Source: Luteolibacter sp. LG18 (GTDB lineage Bacteria; Verrucomicrobiota; Verrucomicrobiia; Verrucomicrobiales; Akkermansiaceae). Taken from it: 64,000 bases of DNA. Below, one piece after another: positions 52,361 through 62,300 of this stretch. The stretch lies in NCBI RefSeq assembly GCF_036322585.1, contig NZ_AP024600.1, positions 3,596,001 through 3,660,000 on the forward strand, in the 5' to 3' direction. The notes beneath the pieces were generated by a model. That model ran no database searches and was not told the DNA's origin. It saw only the letters and a program-made list of their open reading frames with translations. Positions within the stretch are counted from its first letter, which is position 1. Each line of letters opens with the position of its first letter. The translations under genes and the position numbers were made by a program.

Positions 52361-53863
52361 GTGAATTCCATTCCGGTCGAGCCTTCTTTCGAGTCCTTTG
52401 CCCAGCTGGCGAAACAGGGGAACGTGATCCCCGTTTACACCCAGCTCGCGGCTGATTTCGAAACCCCGCTGTCCGCCTATCTGAAGATACGCGACAGCCG
52501 GCACGCTTTCCTGCTGGAGAGTGCCGAAAGTACCGACAAGAGCGGGCGATGGTCGATCCTCGGCTCGAATCCGCGCCGGGTGTTCGAGGCCCGCGGGAAG
52601 GAAATCACCGTGCGCCAGGGTCTGAACGTCCGCCGCTTCACCGCGGAGGACGACGTGCTGGCCGCGCTGGAGCGTGAAATGGCCCCGTTCAAGCCGGTGC
52701 GCCATGGCAACCTGCCGCCGTTCTGCGGGGGCATGCTCGGCTACCTTTCCTACGACGCCGTCCGCCAGTTCGAGCCGACCATCGGCGCCGCGCCGAAGGA
52801 CGAGCTCGGCGTGCCGGACGCGGTCTTCATGCTGGCGGACACGCTGATCGTGTTCGACCAGCGCCTGCGCCGCCTCCAGATCGTGGCGAACGCGTTCCCG
52901 GAGGAACATGCCTCGCTGGAGGAAGCCTACACCGAGGCCCGCGGCCGCATCGCCGCGCTGGTGGAGATGCTGAACCGCCCGCTCCATGTCCCGGCCCTCA
53001 ATGGCCTGGCGACCGTGGATGCCCCGCAGGCGGAGAGCAACACCACCCGCGAGGAATACGAGGGCATGGTCTTGGAGGGGAAGGAGTTCATCGCCGCCGG
53101 TGACATTTTCCAATTCGTGCCGAGCCAGCGGTTCCAGACGCCGTTCCACCGCTCGCCGGTGGATCTTTACCGCGCGCTGCGCCACGTGAACCCCTCTCCC
53201 TACATGTTCATCCTGGAACTGGGGGATTTCGCGCTCGTCGGCAGCTCGCCGGAGGTGCACGTCCGCTCGATCGGCGGCCGCATCGACATCCGCCCGATCG
53301 CCGGGACGCGCCGCCGCGGGGCCAACCCGGAGGAGGACGACGCCCTGGCCGCGGAGCTGATGGCGGACCCGAAGGAGCGCGCCGAGCACCTGATGCTCGT
53401 CGACCTCGCCCGCAACGACGTCGGCCGGATCGCGAAGCACGGCAGCGTGCACGTGGATGATTTCATGATCGTGGAGCGTTACAGCCACGTCATGCACATC
53501 GTGTCCAATGTGACCGGCCAGCTCGATCCGGAACACAGCGCCTATGATGTGCTCCGCGCCACCTTCCCGGCCGGGACGGTGAGCGGTGCGCCGAAGATCC
53601 GCGCCATGCAGATCATCAACAGCCTGGAGAAGAGCAAGCGCTGCGCCTATGCCGGTGCGGTGGGCTATTTCGGCTTCGATGGCAGCCACGATGGCTGCAT
53701 CACCCTGCGGACCTGCCTTCTGAAGGACGGCATGGCCTACGTCCAGGCCGGCGCCGGTGTCGTGGCCGATTCCGTGCCTGCCTCGGAATACGAGGAAACC
53801 GTGAACAAGGCGAAGGCCGTGCTCCGCGCGGTGGCGCTCGCGAGGACGTTGGAGGAGGGTTAA
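52361..53863 (+). CDS. trpE: Anthranilate synthase component I
   Basis: 500 aa from the GTG at 52361, chosen because upstream ATG codons (52280, 52310) lie in or next to a repeat and add residues with no homology. The LLES motif at 51-54 is the tryptophan feedback site, which separates TrpE from PabB. Chorismate-binding blocks follow: GDIFQFVPSQRF, SPSPYMFILEL-type core, RPIAGTRRRG, LVDLARNDVGRI and the FPAGTVSGAPKIRAM end. Makes anthranilate from chorismate with TrpG supplying ammonia. trpG follows 90 bases later. No attenuator leader is seen. Confidence 0.95.
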   Translation: MNSIPVEPSFESFAQLAKQGNVIPVYTQLAADFETPLSAYLKIRDSRHAFLLESAESTDKSGRWSILGSNPRRVFEARGKEITVRQGLNVRRFTAEDDVLAALEREMAPFKPVRHGNLPPFCGGMLGYLSYDAVRQFEPTIGAAPKDELGVPDAVFMLADTLIVFDQRLRRLQIVANAFPEEHASLEEAYTEARGRIAALVEMLNRPLHVPALNGLATVDAPQAESNTTREEYEGMVLEGKEFIAAGDIFQFVPSQRFQTPFHRSPVDLYRALRHVNPSPYMFILELGDFALVGSSPEVHVRSIGGRIDIRPIAGTRRRGANPEEDDALAAELMADPKERAEHLMLVDLARNDVGRIAKHGSVHVDDFMIVERYSHVMHIVSNVTGQLDPEHSAYDVLRATFPAGTVSGAPKIRAMQIINSLEKSKRCAYAGAVGYFGFDGSHDGCITLRTCLLKDGMAYVQAGAGVVADSVPASEYEETVNKAKAVLRAVALARTLEEG

Positions 53864-53953
53864 ACGTGATTTGTTATTCGTTATTAGGAAGAAACACAAA
53901 AGGGCGCGTTGGCGGCAACCCCAATAACCTCTAACCCTTAGCCAATAACTAAA

Positions 53954-54517
53954 ATGCTTCTCATCATCGATAACTACGATTCCTTCACCTACAATCTCGT
54001 CCAATATTTCGGCGAGCTGGGGGCGGAGATGAAGATCGTGCGTAATGACGCGATGACCGTGGACGAGGTGAAGGCGCTCGCTCCTTCCCGCATCTGCATC
54101 TCACCCGGTCCGTGCACGCCCACTGAGGCGGGTATCTCCTGCGAACTGATCGCGGCGATGGGGCGGACCACGCCGATCCTCGGCGTGTGCCTCGGCCACC
54201 AGTCGATCGGCCAGGTGTACGGCGGTGATGTGATCCGCGCCCCGCGCCTGATGCACGGCAAGACCTCGCCGATCTTCCACAACAACAGCAGCGTCTTCGA
54301 GGGGCTGCCGAGCCCGTTCGAGGCGACGCGCTACCACTCGCTGATCGTGAAGAAGGAAACGCTGCCGGATTGCCTGGAGATCACCGCTTGGACAGCCGAG
54401 GACGAGATCATGGGCCTACGCCACAAGGAGTTTCCCGTGCACGGCGTCCAGTTCCATCCGGAGTCCATCCTCACGCAGGATGGGAAGAAGATCCTCGAGA
54501 CGTTCCTGAGGCTCTGA
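53954..54517 (+). CDS. trpG: Anthranilate synthase component II (glutamine amidotransferase)
   Basis: 187 aa. Class I amidotransferase with the catalytic Cys79 in GVCLGHQ and His168/Glu170 in FHPES; the N-terminal [20 protein letters not shown] is typical of TrpG/PabA. It releases ammonia from glutamine for TrpE. Since only one such gene is next to trpE it might also serve PabB. Spacing from trpE (90 bases) allows co-transcription. Confidence 0.94.
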   Translation: MLLIIDNYDSFTYNLVQYFGELGAEMKIVRNDAMTVDEVKALAPSRICISPGPCTPTEAGISCELIAAMGRTTPILGVCLGHQSIGQVYGGDVIRAPRLMHGKTSPIFHNNSSVFEGLPSPFEATRYHSLIVKKETLPDCLEITAWTAEDEIMGLRHKEFPVHGVQFHPESILTQDGKKILETFLRL

Positions 54518-54544
54518 TCCGGCGGGAGATCACCGCCCTCCACC

Positions 54545-55054
54545 TCAGAGCTCGTCGTCGGAAGCGAGCGTGAGCTGGAGGAAGACGAGGTCGAGCCACG
54601 AACCGAACTTGGTTCCGACCTCCTTGAGATATCCGGCTTGCTCGAAGCCCAGCTTTTCGTGCAGCCGGATCGAACTGGTGTTCCCGGCCTCGATACCGGC
54701 GACCATCACGTGCTTGCCGAGGGCGCGTGCCCGCTTGATCAAGGCCTGCATCAGCGCCTGGCCGATGCCCTTGCCGCGTTGGTCGGAGCGGATGTAAACG
54801 GAGTGCTCGACGGTGTGGCGATAGCCCTCCCAAGCCCTCCAATCGCCGAAGGAGGCGTAGCCCAGCACGTCTCCGTCCTCGCCGGTCGCGACCAGGACCG
54901 GATAGCCGGCACGCTGCCGGTCGGTGAGCCAGGCTTGGCGGTTGGCGATGTCCACCGTGGTGTCGTTCCAGATCGCCGTGGTGTGGAGGACGGCATCGTT
55001 GTAGATCGCCGTGATCCCTTCGATGTCGTCGCGGGCTGCGTCGTGGATGTCCAT
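54545..55054 (-). CDS. GNAT acetyltransferase, phosphinothricin/L-amino-acid type
   Basis: 169 aa from the ATG at 55054. The GNAT blocks are ITAIYNDAVLHTTAIWND, VLGYASFGDWRAWEGYRHTVEHSVYI, the acetyl-CoA loop QRGKGIGQALM (R-G-K-G-I-G) and AGIEAGNTSSIRLHEKLGFEQ. This is the Pat/MnaT subfamily, which acetylates methionine sulfone/sulfoximine or phosphinothricin. Native role in this organism unknown. It is convergent with trpG (27 bases). Confidence 0.88.
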   Translation of the reverse strand: MDIHDAARDDIEGITAIYNDAVLHTTAIWNDTTVDIANRQAWLTDRQRAGYPVLVATGEDGDVLGYASFGDWRAWEGYRHTVEHSVYIRSDQRGKGIGQALMQALIKRARALGKHVMVAGIEAGNTSSIRLHEKLGFEQAGYLKEVGTKFGSWLDLVFLQLTLASDDEL

Positions 55055-55208
55055 GTGGTTCCAGAGTCGATCATCCCCGGGGTGGACCGTCCACCCCATT
55101 GCCGCCGTCGGCTCTTGGGAGATCCCGTTCGTTCGTGGGGAGTGGGGGATTCTTTCAAGAAATTCCCAAAATCGCGTCAGGATCACCCCGGTTTCGGAAC
55201 TAGGGAAT

Positions 55209-58200
55209 ATGGTTCCTTTTGTCTTGGTCGGTTCGAGGCATCGTCGTGGCTTCAGCTTGCTCGTCACGCTGTTGATGATGGTTCTATTGAGCACGCTGGC
55301 GCTGGGGCTGCTTTCCCTTTCGTCCATCACGCTCCGCGGTTCCACGCAGGAAGCGGCGCGGATGAGGGCCCGGGCGAATGCCCGCTGCGCACTGATGCTG
55401 GCGATCGGGCAGCTTCAGAAAAATCTCGGTCCGGACCAGCGGATCAGCGCCCCGGCCGCGCTGGCGGGAGGAGAGGTGCCATCCGCGCATCAGAGCTGGA
55501 GCGGGGTGTGGAAGTCGGATGTCACCACGCCGACGTCGTTTCCGGCTGGGCGGCAGGACCGCTTTGCCTCGTGGTTGATTTCCGCGCCCCAAGGCCAGGA
55601 GGGAGTCTTGGGAATGGTGGGCGCGATGAGCGGCCCATCCGTGGCGCTGGAGCGCCTGCCGGACGGGCGTGAGACCCGTGTGCCGCTCCTCGATGCGCCG
55701 GAGGGCAGGATCGCGTGGTGGACGGCGGATGAGGCGCAGAAGGCCACCGTGGACCTTGCCGAGCCGACGGTTTCCTCGGACAGCGCGCAGCTCGCCGCGC
55801 GGCATGCGCCGCCGCGGTTCGCGCCCGAGGCGATCGCGTCGATGGGGGCGTTTCCGAAAGACGCGGCGACCGCCAACCGGCTGGTGACGACGGAGCAGAT
55901 CGAGCTGACCGGCATTCCTCCGGTCCCGGACCTCGGGCGCACCTGCACCGTGGGCGCACGCACGCTGCTGACGGACGTGCGGAAGGGTGGTTTCAAAAAG
56001 GATTTCTCCAGCCTCTTCGAGATGCCGGAGGCGGATATCTCCGGCTACGGCCAGTGGAGCGGCTCGAACTCGATCAACGACGCGCAGGCGTATGTGTATG
56101 GAAACCCGGGCGTCGCCATCGGCGCTCGCTGGAACCACCTCCACGCCTACTACAACCTCTACAAGGACGTCAGCCTCTCGAACAACGAGCCGCGGATCGA
56201 ACTCGCCTCGAAGCCGCTGATTGACTGGCATCTGGCGGACCAGCAAAAGGACTACGGCGACAAGCAGGGCGGCTTCCGCTATCCCCGCATCTCGCGCATC
56301 CTTTACGTGTTTTCCTATTCGGCGGTGCCGCCCACGGGGACCAGCACCGAGTTCACGCTGCGCCTGGGGGTGGACGTCTATGTGCTGTTGTGGAATCCCT
56401 TCGACGTCCGCATCACCTGGCCCGCGAACACGAACTTCCTGTGCAAGTTCAGCAGCGGCCTGCCGTTCAAGTTCAACTGGTTCGTCAACGGGGCCCAGCG
56501 CGGGGCGGCGACCCGGCTCGGCGACGTCATCGGCACACCGGGCGGGCTGTTCCTCCAATCGCAGTTCCAGATGCCGGGCGAGTCGGTGTTCAACATGGCG
56601 CCGGGCGAGACGCGGCTGTTCTCGCTGGCTAAGACCACCAGCACCTTCCAGGGCGGGAGCTATCCGGACTTCACGCCCGGTCTTTACTACAACGACCTGC
56701 TGTTCTACGACAAGGTACTGGGCTCCGGCGGCAAGGTGACCGGCGTTTCCTCGGACCGCATTTCCGTGGGCATGGAGCCCTACAACGAGACCTCGGCCTA
56801 CAACAACAAGGCCCAGTACGTGGACTTCTGGATCTATGACCGTGCCCGCGGCTGGCCCTACTATGAACACCGTGGCGAGATCATCGCCGAGGGGAACACC
56901 CAGTTCACCCAGAACCTGAAGCCGCTTCAGCAGAACGTGCTGCCCTCCGTGACCATGGCGGAGGCCGCCTCGAAGAAGAAGCCCTTTGCCGCCTTCATCA
57001 TGGAGATGAAATCGGCGGGGGACTCGACCCTGGGCACGCCCTCATTCCTCTACAGCGGGGCGGGGCGGCTGTCCTCCCGCCTGAATAACAGCAACGAGGA
57101 CTTCTCGCTGGATCGCTTGGAATACAAGCTGGAGAAGATGGAGTCCTTCCAGAGCGACCTGCTCCAGTGCTCGCTGCCCGGAGACCCGAATGGCGAGAAC
57201 CACGGCTACGTCGGCTCCGGCCGGCTGCCGATGGACGGCCGCACGCACATGACCTCGCTCTCGATTCCCTCGATGCCGCCGGTCTCGATCGCGAACCTGC
57301 GGCACGCCAGCGTGGGCGATGGCGCGGCCTGCCTGCGCTCCACCCTCTGGGCCCCGCAGAGTGTTTCCTGCACGCCGTCCCCCAGCTACACCGACCAGGC
57401 TGTGGGCAACGCCTACGCCCACCCGCGGGTCCCTGCGAACGCGACCAGCGCCGGCAGCTCCGGTTCCACGCTCTACGACCATTCCTATCTCGTGAACGAG
57501 GCACTGTGGGACGGCTGGTTCTTCTCCTCGCTTTCGTCCCGCGCGGCGGACGGGGCCGCGATCCAGCCGAAGACGATGTGGAGCGATTTCGTCGATGGGA
57601 AGAAACCGCTGCTCAACCCGCGCTTCAGCCTGTGGAAGGGGACGGATACCCCAGAGAAGCTGCGCACCGAAGTTTTCGATGGCAGCAAGATCCGTCTCGA
57701 GGCCCACCGCTCGATCGCGGCCCGGCTGCTTCTCAACGGCGGGTTCAACGTCAACTCGACTTCCGTGGACGCGTGGACGGCCTTCCTTTCCTCCACGCGG
57801 GCGAGGTCGATCCGGAAGCTGAACCGCACCGGTTCGCCCGGCGGTGAGTTGATCCAGGCAAAGGGAACCTTGTTCTCGCGCGGGGATTTCGTGCTGGATG
57901 ACCCGGTCGAAGGTGGGGGTGACGACAGCCAGTACTCCGGCTTCCGCGACCTGAGCGATGACCAGGTGCGGAAGCTGGCGGCGAAGGTGGTGGACGAGGT
58001 CAAGAAGCGCGGCCCGTTCCTGAACCTCTCCGAGTTCGTGAACCGGCGTGTGGGCGGCGACGCGGAGCTCTCGCTGCGCGGCACGCTCCAGGCGGCGATC
58101 GATGCCACCGACCTCAATGACAAGCTCAAGGCGCTCGGCAAGCCGGGCATCAGCTCGCCGCCGAGCGGTTCCTTCGCCAACACCAAGGCCGCCGAACTCA

Positions 58201-58496
58201 ACACCTCCACCGGCGCTCCCGGCTGGCTGATGCAGGGCGACATCCTCGATCCGCTCGGGCCCCTCATCACGGTGCGTGGCGATACATTCCGCATCCGTGC
58301 CTACGGCGAGTCCACCGATCAGCAGGGCAACGTGCTGGCGCGCTCGTGGTGCGAGGCCGTGGTGCAGCGCACGCCGGACTATCTCGATAAACAGGAAACC
58401 GCCCAAACCAACCCGCCCGTGCGCCCGGTGAACCTCCAGTTCGGACGCGAGTTCCGGATCGTGGGTTTCCGCTGGTTGAACGGTCCCGAAGCCTGA
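55209..58496 (+). CDS. Verru_Chthon cassette protein A-like giant pilin-like protein
   Basis: 1095 aa from the ATG at 55209. The N-terminus is a prepilin-like signal, RRGFSLLVTLLMMVLLSTLALGLLSLSSITLR, followed by a long helix with ARANARCALMLAIGQLQ (cited at positions ~11-60). The large mature part is beta-rich with many Tyr/Asn/Gly repeats and motifs such as LWNPFDVRI and GGFRYPRISRILYVFSY. This is the layout of protein A of the four-gene Verru_Chthon cassette (type II secretion/pilus-like) in Verrucomicrobiota. The small B-D pseudopilin genes are absent next to it here. Role in secretion or surface assembly is inferred. Confidence 0.78.
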   Translation: MVPFVLVGSRHRRGFSLLVTLLMMVLLSTLALGLLSLSSITLRGSTQEAARMRARANARCALMLAIGQLQKNLGPDQRISAPAALAGGEVPSAHQSWSGVWKSDVTTPTSFPAGRQDRFASWLISAPQGQEGVLGMVGAMSGPSVALERLPDGRETRVPLLDAPEGRIAWWTADEAQKATVDLAEPTVSSDSAQLAARHAPPRFAPEAIASMGAFPKDAATANRLVTTEQIELTGIPPVPDLGRTCTVGARTLLTDVRKGGFKKDFSSLFEMPEADISGYGQWSGSNSINDAQAYVYGNPGVAIGARWNHLHAYYNLYKDVSLSNNEPRIELASKPLIDWHLADQQKDYGDKQGGFRYPRISRILYVFSYSAVPPTGTSTEFTLRLGVDVYVLLWNPFDVRITWPANTNFLCKFSSGLPFKFNWFVNGAQRGAATRLGDVIGTPGGLFLQSQFQMPGESVFNMAPGETRLFSLAKTTSTFQGGSYPDFTPGLYYNDLLFYDKVLGSGGKVTGVSSDRISVGMEPYNETSAYNNKAQYVDFWIYDRARGWPYYEHRGEIIAEGNTQFTQNLKPLQQNVLPSVTMAEAASKKKPFAAFIMEMKSAGDSTLGTPSFLYSGAGRLSSRLNNSNEDFSLDRLEYKLEKMESFQSDLLQCSLPGDPNGENHGYVGSGRLPMDGRTHMTSLSIPSMPPVSIANLRHASVGDGAACLRSTLWAPQSVSCTPSPSYTDQAVGNAYAHPRVPANATSAGSSGSTLYDHSYLVNEALWDGWFFSSLSSRAADGAAIQPKTMWSDFVDGKKPLLNPRFSLWKGTDTPEKLRTEVFDGSKIRLEAHRSIAARLLLNGGFNVNSTSVDAWTAFLSSTRARSIRKLNRTGSPGGELIQAKGTLFSRGDFVLDDPVEGGGDDSQYSGFRDLSDDQVRKLAAKVVDEVKKRGPFLNLSEFVNRRVGGDAELSLRGTLQAAIDATDLNDKLKALGKPGISSPPSGSFANTKAAELNTSTGAPGWLMQGDILDPLGPLITVRGDTFRIRAYGESTDQQGNVLARSWCEAVVQRTPDYLDKQETAQTNPPVRPVNLQFGREFRIVGFRWLNGPEA

Positions 58497-58501
58497 GTCT
58501 C

Positions 58502-59152
58502 ATGACGTCCCGCCTCATTCCCCTCGCTCTCATCAGCCTGCTGCTCGCCGCGCCTTCCGCCTGGGCGCACAAGCTGCGTTTCGTCGCCTTCGACCTGCCG
58601 GTGGCGGCGGGCAATTGCCAGCTCATCCCGGCCACCGATCCGAAAAAGACCACCGCCGTGGAGCTCGGCATCAGCCGCTTCTCCGCTCCGGTCGATCTCG
58701 TCCCCGGTGCCTACAAGCTGGTGCTGCCGGATGGCAAGACCACCGGCACGCTGGCGTTGGAAGGCGATGCAGGGCGCAAGCTGATCGCCATCGTGCTGCC
58801 CGGGCCGGAGGGCACCGTGAGCGTGCTCACCGCTCCGGATGAACCGGCCTCGTTCGCCGGAGGGGATCGATTGTTCATCAACGCGACGCGGTCCGAGATC
58901 CGGGTCCAGATCGGCGACCGGAACCTGGTGTGCAAGCCGGCGTCCACCCAGCTCGTGAAGCCACCGGGCAAGAGCGTGGAAGGGCGCTTCGCGGTGCGCA
59001 TGGGCGTGCAGAAGGAGGACAAGTGGGTGGTTTTCAACAGCACCTGGTGGCCGGACGATCCGACGTGCCGCTCGCTGGTGCTGCTCTATCCGAATGCCAC
59101 CACCGGCGTTCCCGGCGTGAAGACCATCGAGGAAATTCCGGCGAAGGAGTGA
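58502..59152 (+). CDS. Secreted hypothetical protein
   Basis: 216 aa. Signal peptide (LIPLALISLLLAAPSAWA) followed by a beta-rich chain: KLRFVAFDLPVAAGNCQLIPA, VDLVPGAYKLVLPDGKTTGTLAL, and WVVFNSTWWPDDPTCRSLVLLYP. Two Cys near 159 and 194 may pair. It starts 5 bases after the giant pilin-like gene, so they form one operon and may share an export or assembly role. No family recognised. Confidence 0.72.
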   Translation: MTSRLIPLALISLLLAAPSAWAHKLRFVAFDLPVAAGNCQLIPATDPKKTTAVELGISRFSAPVDLVPGAYKLVLPDGKTTGTLALEGDAGRKLIAIVLPGPEGTVSVLTAPDEPASFAGGDRLFINATRSEIRVQIGDRNLVCKPASTQLVKPPGKSVEGRFAVRMGVQKEDKWVVFNSTWWPDDPTCRSLVLLYPNATTGVPGVKTIEEIPAKE

Positions 59153-59240
59153 GCGGAGAGCTGTCGGGGGGGGACAAAAACGGCCACGAGGGGCGGTGTT
59201 TTTTCCGGGATCGATTCACCATCAGGAAGCGGTGAATATT

Positions 59241-59278
59241 TTGTTAGATTGAGGTTACGGACTGGACGATTTGTTAGA
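59241..59278 (+). promoter_or_regulatory. Direct repeats TTGTTAGA upstream of the surface-protein gene
   Basis: TTGTTAGA occurs at 59241-59248 and 59271-59278, exactly 30 bases apart (about three helical turns), 34-70 bases before the start codon at 59312. A regulator-binding or promoter role is suggested by position only. Confidence 0.35.
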
Positions 59279-59311
59279 GTTTCTCCTAGGGTAGGTACTG
59301 TCCCAACCCTT

Positions 59312-62300
59312 ATGAAACCACACCCATCGCGTCCCCTTGCGACGTTCATGTTACTGGGCTTCCTCGGTCTCCCCCTGGCCGTTCGTGAAGCCCTGGCCAT
59401 CCCCACGTTCGAGTCCATCCAGAGTCTTGTCGTGGGTCCGAAGCAGCCCTCCACCGTGTTGCTCCGCGACGCGGGCGGAAACCTGTTTGGTGTTTCCAAC
59501 GGCGGCGGAGAAGGCTCCGGCACGATTTACAAGGTCGCGCCGGACGGCACGGTGGCCACGCTCCATTCGTTCGATGGGAGCGGCTGGGGTTGCCCCGGTC
59601 TCACGGCGGGGCCGGATGGGAACTACTACGGCGTCACGGGGAACAGCGCGCAGGGCCGCGGCTCGGTCTTCCGGATCACTCCGGCCGGGGTCTACACGGT
59701 GATCCACACCTTCCCAGGCGGAGCGGGAGGCGGCGTGCCCGTGTCGCGCCTGTTGCTGGGCAACGACGGGAATTTTTACGGCACCACCAATGAAGGGGGC
59801 GCGCACGATCTGGGCACGCTCTACCGGGTGACTCCGGCAGGCACGGTCACCACGCTGTTGAGCTGGGGGCAGGATGCCATCGGCTGGCAATCCTATGGCC
59901 AGCTCATCCAGGATGCGGCGGGGAACATCTACGGCACCACCACCGACAACCTGGTGTCGGGCGAGAACAAGTGCGGCTCCGTTTACCGGGTGACTCCGGG
60001 TGGGCAGGTCACCGCGTTGGCGAATTTTGATGCACTCCCCGGCATGGCCGGTGCCTCGCCGCGGGGCGTGACCCTGGGCTCCGACGGGAATTTCTACGGC
60101 GTCACCCCGTATGGCGGCATCAACGGCGGCGGCACGGCCTTCAAGCTCACCCCGGCCGGTGAAATGACGCTGCTGAAGGAATTCGGATGGCCCGGGTCCT
60201 CCGAGCCCTTCGGGACCTTGGTGGAGGGGCCGGACGGTGCGTTCTACGGCACCGCGAAATCCGGGGTCGCGGGCGGTGAGTACTTCAAGATCACCCCCAC
60301 GGGGGATTACACCACGCTGGCGTATCCCGGCGTCTGGGCGGGAGCGTCTCCGCAGGATGGATTCACCCTCGGGGCGGATGGCGATTTCTACATCGCCACG
60401 CTGGAAGGCGGTCCCTGGGGAGGCGGCACGGTGATGCGCATGACGGCGTGGGGTGAGTGCACGGTGCTCGCCAATTTCGATGCCAATCCGGACAGCCACG
60501 TGGACTCGGCGTTGGTGCAGGCTCCGGATGGCGGCTTCTTCGGCGCGACCCTTTTCGGCGGCGCGGGATACGGCAGCGTGTTCCATATGGACCCGTATGG
60601 TCAGGTCGACCGTTTCTCGCCCTTCGCGAGCGGTCTCCAAGACGCCTACTCCACCCGGAACCTGCTGATGGGTTCGAACGGGCGGCTCTATGGTGTCCAC
60701 CCGCAGGGCGGGCTCTTCCAGACAGGCAGCATTTATTCGGTGAACGAGGCGGGCGTGATGTCGGAGATCAAGACGTTCGACGGCGATTCCGGCGGCTTTC
60801 CCACGGGGATCGTCGAGGGTGCGGATGGAAACTTCTACGGCACCGCGGGCTTCGGCGGCCTGTATCAGGGTGGGACCGCATTCCGAATGACTCCGTCGGG
60901 AAGCGTGTCGTATATCGGTGGCTTTGGTGGCTCCGGCAGTTCCGAACCGCAGGGATCGATGGTCCTCGCCACGGACGGGAATTTCTACGGTGTGGCGGCC
61001 AGCAGCTCGGCTCCGAATGGCGGGGCGGGCACGGTGTTCCAACTGACTCCATCCGGGGTGGTCAGCACCTTCGCCTCGTTCTCGTCCGCCCCCGGAGCGG
61101 CACGCGCTCCGCAGTCCGCCTTGATCCAGGGCAGCGATGGCAGCTTCTACGGGGTATCCTCCGGTGGTGGTGCTTCGGGCCAGGGCGCGGTCTACAAGGT
61201 CACGTCCGGAGGCGCGGTGGTGACGCTTGCGAACTTCGATGACGCACAGAACGGCCGGCTTCCGGTGGGAACGCTGGTTGAAGGACCGGATGGCGCGTTC
61301 TACGGTGCCTGCGCGAACGGTGGCAGCCAGAATATCGGCACGATCTATCGGGTGACTCCGGCGGGCCAGAAAACCCTGGTGCACGAGTTCATCGGTTCCA
61401 GCCAAGGGAACACTCCTCTCGCGGGCTTGGTGAAAGGCCCGGATGGAAACCTCTACGGCTCGGCTTCCCAAGGCGGCACGACGCTCGATGGGCGGGCCGG
61501 GGGCGGCGGCCAGATCTTCCGCATCCGGTTCGGGGCGGAGGTGGCCACCGATGCGGCTTCGGAGATCGGTATCTTTTCCGGAAAGCTGAACGCGACGGTC
61601 AATCCCGGCGGCTATGACACCGCGGTGAATTTCCAATACGGCACCAGCCCGGGGCTGGATTCCTTCACGACGTTGAGCGGTGGCACGCTTCCGGCGGGCA
61701 CCTCGCCGGTGGCGGCCTCGGCCACGCTGGGAGGTTTGGCTCCGGAAACGACGTATTACTTCCGGGCGGTCGGCACGAACGCGGAAACGCCCGTGCCGCA
61801 GTCCGGGGAGGTGCGCAGCTTCACCACCGCGGCGGTGGTTCCCGCGCAGGTGGCCACGCTGCCCGCGTCTGGAATCACCCTCACGACCGCCAGCCTGAAC
61901 GCCACCTCGACTCCCGGCACCTACGCGGCCGCGGTGAGCTTCGAGTACGGCACCAGCGCGACGCTTGAGAACAGCACCATGATCGGAGCCGGTTCGGTTC
62001 CGGCCAATGCCACGGCGACGGGAGCGCAAGCCACTCTGACCGGCCTCACACCCGGCACGACCTACTACTACCGCGCGCTTTCCCTGTCCGCGGAAAACCA
62101 GGTCACGCAGAGCGGCGAAATCCTGAGCTTCACCACCATCGCGGTCACCCCGGCCTTGGTGGTGACCCAGTCCGCTGCGGACGTGACCCTGACCGGTGCG
62201 ACGCTGACCAGCCAGGTGACCCCGGGCACCTACGCGGCCACGGTGAGCTTCGAATACGGCACCAGCCCGATACTTGAAGGAAGCACCACGGTGGCCGCGG

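Noticed and set aside
52280..52361. ATG at 52280 as the trpE start
   Set aside because: The ATG belongs to a dispersed 10-nt repeat found elsewhere, and the added residues have no TrpE similarity; the GTG at 52361 fits the family N-terminus.
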